Source: S5-327 sp965116015 (GTDB lineage: Bacteria > Chloroflexota > Dehalococcoidia > Lucifugimonadales > Australimonadaceae). Taken from it: a stretch of 64,000 nucleotides of DNA. Below, piece by piece: positions 60,716 to 64,000 of this stretch. A model generated the notes under the pieces. The model was not told where the DNA came from. It did no database searches and saw only the letters and a program-made list of their open reading frames with translations. Location: assembly GCA_965116015.1 (NCBI GenBank), contig OZ220477.1, positions 434,001 through 498,000 on the forward strand, in the 5' to 3' direction. How positions within the stretch are numbered: position 1 is the stretch's first letter; the number at the start of each line of letters is the position of its first letter. The position numbers were made by a program, and so were the translations under genes.

Positions 60716-61468
60716 ATGCTGGATGCTAGCGCTGGGGTCTGGGGGGCGCTTGCGCTTGGTTTCCTGCTGGGTCTGAAGCATGCTACGGACGCGGATCACG
60801 TTGTTGCTGTAACGACGATCGTTGCGGAGCGCCGCAACCCGCTGCGGGGAGTGTGGGTCGGCGCATCGTGGGGTCTGGGGCACACTGCTCCTTTGCTAGC
60901 GCTTGGGGTTGCTATTCTCGCGCTTAGAGAGACGCTTCTCGACGGGTATGAGTCGATTGCGCCGGTATTTGAGTTCGGGGTGGGGATTATGCTTGTTCTG
61001 CTAGGCGCGCAGACGCTTTATAACCTCAGGAGACGGCGTCTTCACGTGCACAGCCATTTGGAGGCGGGTTATCCGCATGTGCACATTCACGGAACGCACC
61101 GGAGCGGGCAGGAGGGGGATGCGGAAGCTCAGCACGGACTGGGCAGGATCGGCCCTCCGGAGCTCCGGGTGAAGTCGTTCTGGGTCGGGGCGGTGCACGG
61201 GCTTGCTGGCAGCGCGGCTGTGATATTGCTGCTCTTGTCTGAGGTGGAAGGGTTGTGGGTTGGAGTCGGCTATCTGGCGCTCTTCGGAGTGGGGACGATT
61301 ATCTCGATGGGGGCGCTGACTGTCGTGCTGGGGGTTCCTTTCGCGTTCACGGATCGCGCGCCGACGCTGAGCAGGGCGGCTGCGAGCGTCGCAGGGGCGG
61401 TAAGCGTGGCTTTCGGGGTCGCGCTGATGCTGGAGATTGCCCTCGGCGCGACGATTATTCCGCTGTAG
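60716..61468 (+). CDS. NiCoT/UreH-like nickel-cobalt transporter
   Basis: 250 aa. The first helix carries LGLKHATDADHVVAV, the HX4DH motif of nickel/cobalt permeases. About six to seven membrane helices are present, with a His-rich cytosolic loop (HVHSHLEAGYPHVHIHGTH, 19 residues) and a second motif VGAVHGLAGSAAV. It probably moves Ni2+ or Co2+, for example for urease, hydrogenase or B12. Only 52 bp separate it from the Fur gene, so it is likely co-regulated. GGAGG precedes the ATG. Confidence 0.85.
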   Translation: MLDASAGVWGALALGFLLGLKHATDADHVVAVTTIVAERRNPLRGVWVGASWGLGHTAPLLALGVAILALRETLLDGYESIAPVFEFGVGIMLVLLGAQTLYNLRRRRLHVHSHLEAGYPHVHIHGTHRSGQEGDAEAQHGLGRIGPPELRVKSFWVGAVHGLAGSAAVILLLLSEVEGLWVGVGYLALFGVGTIISMGALTVVLGVPFAFTDRAPTLSRAAASVAGAVSVAFGVALMLEIALGATIIPL

Positions 61469-61604
61469 CGCTTCCGCCTAGCCTTGCGTCCGGGGCGGGC
61501 GCTGCTGTTCGCTGCTGGCGGAGGGCGCCTGCCGGGGCCTTGGTTGTCCGTCGCGCGCGGGCTGTGTAGGCTCTTGGCGCTGGGGGGAGGCGGGAGGCTC
61601 CACT

Positions 61605-62402
61605 ATGGCGAATATCGATCTTGCGGGGAGGGTCGCCATTGTTACGGGCGCGAGCCAGGGCATAGGGCGCGCTATCGCGACGGGGCTTGCCGAGCACGGC
61701 GCGGACATCGTTGCCGTCGCCCGCGAGCCGGAGCCGGTCGAGGGCGGCTCGGAGCGCATCCATCGTTCTCTTGGGCCGGTCGCCGCCGATATCGAGGCGA
61801 TGGGGCGGCGGGCGGTTAGCGTCGTGGCTGATGTGCGCGATCCTGCGCAGGTTGAGGAGATGGCGGCGAGCGCGCTGCGGGCGTTTGGGCGCGTCGATAT
61901 TCTCGTTAACAATGCGGGGGCGACGTGGGGGGAGACGTTCAAGATGGCGCCGCTGCTCGAACTCTCGCCTCGCGACTTTCAGGAGTGCGTCCGCCTGAAT
62001 CTGCAGAGCGTGTTTCTGTGCAGCTGCGCGGCGGCGCCGTGGATGATCGAGCAGGGGGAGGGCTCGATTGTGAATCTTGCGTCGATATCGGGGCAGGGCG
62101 CGAGCGCGAATAACGGGGCCTACGGCGCCGCGAAAGCGGGGGTTATCTCGCTTACGCGGACGATGGCTATCGAGTGGGCGCCGGTGCGGGTGAATGCTGT
62201 TGCGCCGGGGACGGTTGACCACGCCGACAGGGCGGCGGCGCATCCTTACGCTCGCGGCCGGGCGCCTGTCTCGCAGACTGCCGCGCTCGGGCGCGCCGGC
62301 GCTCCGGAGGAGATTGCGGCGGCGGTTCTCTTTCTGGCTTCCAGCGCCGCGTCGTACGTAACTGGGGCGGTACTCGATGTGAATGGCGGACGTCTCGCGT
62401 AG
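61605..62402 (+). CDS. Short-chain dehydrogenase/reductase
   Basis: 265 aa classical SDR. TGASQGIGRA is the NAD(P) loop, NNAGA follows, the catalytic Ser is in ASISGQG and the YxxxK is YGAAKAG. The insert around residues 45-60 is slightly long. The substrate is unknown. It shares a transcript with the amidohydrolase that starts 22 bp after its stop. Confidence 0.93.
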   Translation: MANIDLAGRVAIVTGASQGIGRAIATGLAEHGADIVAVAREPEPVEGGSERIHRSLGPVAADIEAMGRRAVSVVADVRDPAQVEEMAASALRAFGRVDILVNNAGATWGETFKMAPLLELSPRDFQECVRLNLQSVFLCSCAAAPWMIEQGEGSIVNLASISGQGASANNGAYGAAKAGVISLTRTMAIEWAPVRVNAVAPGTVDHADRAAAHPYARGRAPVSQTAALGRAGAPEEIAAAVLFLASSAASYVTGAVLDVNGGRLA

Positions 62403-62424
62403 GGGCGCCGCGAAAGGAGTTGCT

Positions 62425-63522
62425 GTGGCTACTGAGACGAGGCTGCGCGTTATCGACGCTGACGCTCACGTAACCGAGTCCCCCCGCACCTGGGATTACC
62501 TGGAGGGCGACGAGGAGCGGTATCGTCCGTCCCTCTACGCTTCGCCCGACGCTCCGCTTCGGGAGTTCTGGATGATCGACGGCAAGGTGCGGGGGACGAG
62601 GCTTCCCTCGCTGTCGGAGAAGCAGCTCGAGGAGCTCTCCAAGCGCTCCGGGTATGAGGTTACGACGCCGCTTGCCGCTCGTGAACTGGATGATGTGCAG
62701 CTGCGGCTCGCGCATATGGACGCTCTTGGCATCGACGTGCAGACGCTTCACAACAGCCTGTGGATTACGCAGGTTGCGGACCGTCCTGAGCCGGAGGTTG
62801 CTCTGTGCCGGGCGTGGAACCGCTGGATGGCCGCGGCGTCCGCGCAGGGGGAGGGGCGTCTGAAGTGGACGTGCGTCGTGCCGACGATGACGCTCAGCGA
62901 GTGCGCGCGGGAGATGCGGGCGGCTCGCGATCAGGGCGGGGTGGGGGTGTGCTTGCGCGCGCACGAGGCGGGGAGGCATCTCATTGATCCTTATTTCTAC
63001 CCGCTGTATGAGGAGGCGGAGCGGCTCGATATGGCTGTGATCGTGCACGTTTCGAATGCGGATCCGTGGCTGGCCGAGCGCCTGAAGTCGCCGTACGATT
63101 TTGGGTCGAGTTTCTCGCCGTTGCGTGTGCCGACTGTTACGAGCTGCCACGAGTACATTATGAGCGAGGTTCCGTTGTTGTTTCCGAAGTTGAGGTGGGG
63201 GTTCATCGAGGTGAGCGCTCAGTGGGTTCCGTGGGTGGTGAAGGAGGCGCGGCGGCGCGGGCGAAAGCTTGGGCGCAAGCTTCCGGACGATCTGTTCGCC
63301 GAGTACCGCATCTACGCCGCATGCGAGACGGACGATGATCTGCCATTCGTTATCAAGTACGCGGGCGAGGACAACATTGTTATCGGAACGGACTACGGGC
63401 ATACGGACATTTCGAGCGAGACCGACGCGATAGGGGTGTTCCGCGAGACGGTGAACGACATCGACGAGTCGGTGAAGCAGAAGATCCTTGCGTCGAATCC
63501 GGCGCGCCTCTATGGCTTGTAA
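62425..63522 (+). CDS. Amidohydrolase family protein (ACMSD-like)
   Basis: 365 aa. It begins RVIDADAHVTES, where the first metal-site motif is reduced to DAxAH. VIVHVSNAD, SAQWVPW and the distal aspartate in VIGTDYGHTD follow. It is a relative of the amidohydrolase at 7.1 kb but diverged. The GTG start at 62425 is preceded by AAAGGAG; an in-frame ATG at 62383 would overlap the SDR stop. Probably a hydrolase or decarboxylase in the same catabolic step series as the SDR. Confidence 0.88.
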   Translation: MATETRLRVIDADAHVTESPRTWDYLEGDEERYRPSLYASPDAPLREFWMIDGKVRGTRLPSLSEKQLEELSKRSGYEVTTPLAARELDDVQLRLAHMDALGIDVQTLHNSLWITQVADRPEPEVALCRAWNRWMAAASAQGEGRLKWTCVVPTMTLSECAREMRAARDQGGVGVCLRAHEAGRHLIDPYFYPLYEEAERLDMAVIVHVSNADPWLAERLKSPYDFGSSFSPLRVPTVTSCHEYIMSEVPLLFPKLRWGFIEVSAQWVPWVVKEARRRGRKLGRKLPDDLFAEYRIYAACETDDDLPFVIKYAGEDNIVIGTDYGHTDISSETDAIGVFRETVNDIDESVKQKILASNPARLYGL

Positions 63523-63624
63523 GGTTGCGCGGGGGCTCCGCTACGCGGAGGAGGGGAGAGGGCGCGACGGATTCGCCCGCAGCGAAGCCGCGCGTTTGGG
63601 CGCTTCGCAGGCCTTGGGAGGGTC

Positions 63625-64000
63625 TCAGGGGATGACGCCGGAGACGCAGGGTTGTTCATCGAACGCCCACAGTTGCGCGAGCAGGGCGCTGGCGCGCTCG
63701 GCGGTAAGAACTCCGGCGGCGAGGGAGCGGAACTTGGCTTCCAGCTCGGCGTCCGAGAGGGGGTTGGCGGCGTTCCCGCGGGCGTTCTTGATGTTGACGG
63801 AGTAGAGCGCGCCGGCGGCTTCGGCCTCGATGCTCGCCGCCTGCGCGGCGGGGAAGCGCGCGGTCATTGCGGGGTCTTCGTGGACGGAGACGCGTTTCAT
63901 AAGCTCCTGAGCCGCGGGGTCGGCGATGCGTTCGTCCGTGAACTGCGGGGCGGCGACTTCGCCGTCGAGGAGCGCAACGGCGACGAGGTAGGGGATCGAG
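63625..64000 (-). CDS. MmgE/PrpD family protein, C-terminal part
   Basis: The last 124 codons of a gene entering from the right edge. Reading from the edge gives SIPYLVAVALLDGEV then FTDERIADPAAQELMKRV and LSDAELEAKFRSLAAG, which is the C-terminal domain of 2-methylcitrate or aconitate-type dehydratases (MmgE/PrpD, cis-aconitate decarboxylase). It converges with the amidohydrolase gene. Confidence 0.85.
   Translation of the reverse strand, partial: SIPYLVAVALLDGEVAAPQFTDERIADPAAQELMKRVSVHEDPAMTARFPAAQAASIEAEAAGALYSVNIKNARGNAANPLSDAELEAKFRSLAAGVLTAERASALLAQLWAFDEQPCVSGVIP

Noticed and set aside
1..64000. Insertion sequences, prophage or integrase genes
   Set aside because: No transposase, integrase or terminal inverted repeats were recognised; the 4-7 kb island shows no visible mobility gene.

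Overview
The window is high-GC bacterial chromosome. It contains a translation and secretion block (tRNA-Thr, tRNA-Tyr, tRNA-Thr, tuf, rpmG, secE, nusG, rplKAJL; about 23.4-28.4 kb), housekeeping genes (ispD-ispF-cysS, gatB-secG, clpC with hspR and a J-protein gene, radC, rimI, nth, sod, msrA) and many xenobiotic-catabolism-type enzymes (Rieske oxygenase, amidohydrolases, class II aldolase, FAH and PrpD families, cupin, VOC proteins, aldo/keto reductases, SDRs). This mixture, with HspR, ClpC and several apparently leaderless promoters, suggests a Chloroflexota lineage of the Dehalococcoidia/SAR202 kind. That assignment is inferred from gene content, not proven. Through most of the window the + strand is rich in G and T whichever strand carries the genes, so it is probably the leading strand. 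The bias weakens toward the right end and reverses inside an island at 4.1-7.0 kb.

Layout. 1-8.2 kb, mostly minus strand: a sulfite/nitrite reductase cut by the window edge and preceded by a tiny cysteine-rich leader peptide; a class II aldolase; a Rieske oxygenase; a compositionally foreign pair (DUF262/DUF1524 GmrSD-like protein and NYN-OST-HTH protein); an amidohydrolase. 8.4-12.8 kb: a stress cluster of J-protein, hspR and clpC. 13-19 kb: aldo/keto reductase, ispD-ispF-cysS, FAD oxidase and SDR. 19.2-21.1 kb: gatB-secG on minus. 21-23 kb: a thioredoxin-NHL protein and a small membrane protein. 23.3-28.4 kb: the translation block, including an L10 leader. 28.6-36 kb: nitroreductase, a DUF427 protein, radC, two tandem VOC genes, a 1.7-kb minisatellite and a CPA2 antiporter. 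36-43.4 kb: unknown protein, bicupin, M20 peptidase, SOD, SprT-like protein and a rimI-phosphatase-nth operon. 43.7-47.5 kb: a heterodimeric ABC exporter. 47.5-56.1 kb, minus strand: amidase, phosphatase, aldo/keto reductase, EutA, MsrA, D-aminoacylase and FAH protein. 56.4-64 kb: MATE exporter, zinc alcohol dehydrogenase, a DUF427 gene with an in-frame UGA, a Fur-family regulator with a NiCoT-type transporter, SDR, amidohydrolase and a partial MmgE/PrpD gene.

Main points of interest: (1) a 16-codon leader peptide ending in four cysteines, on an apparently leaderless transcript and followed by a hairpin, upstream of the sulfite reductase, which looks like a cysteine attenuator; (2) a DUF427 gene whose conserved cysteine codon is UGA, followed at the right distance by a bacterial SECIS-like stem-loop, making it a candidate new selenoprotein; (3) a recurring structure in which gene junctions or gene 3' ends (FAD oxidase/SDR, gatB/secG, nth/sprT, clpC, an unknown gene) are tandemly duplicated; (4) a foreign putative defence pair; (5) a Fur-type operator lying on the promoter of a likely leaderless, metal-responsive regulator; (6) long G-tracts and a minisatellite with higher-order structure.
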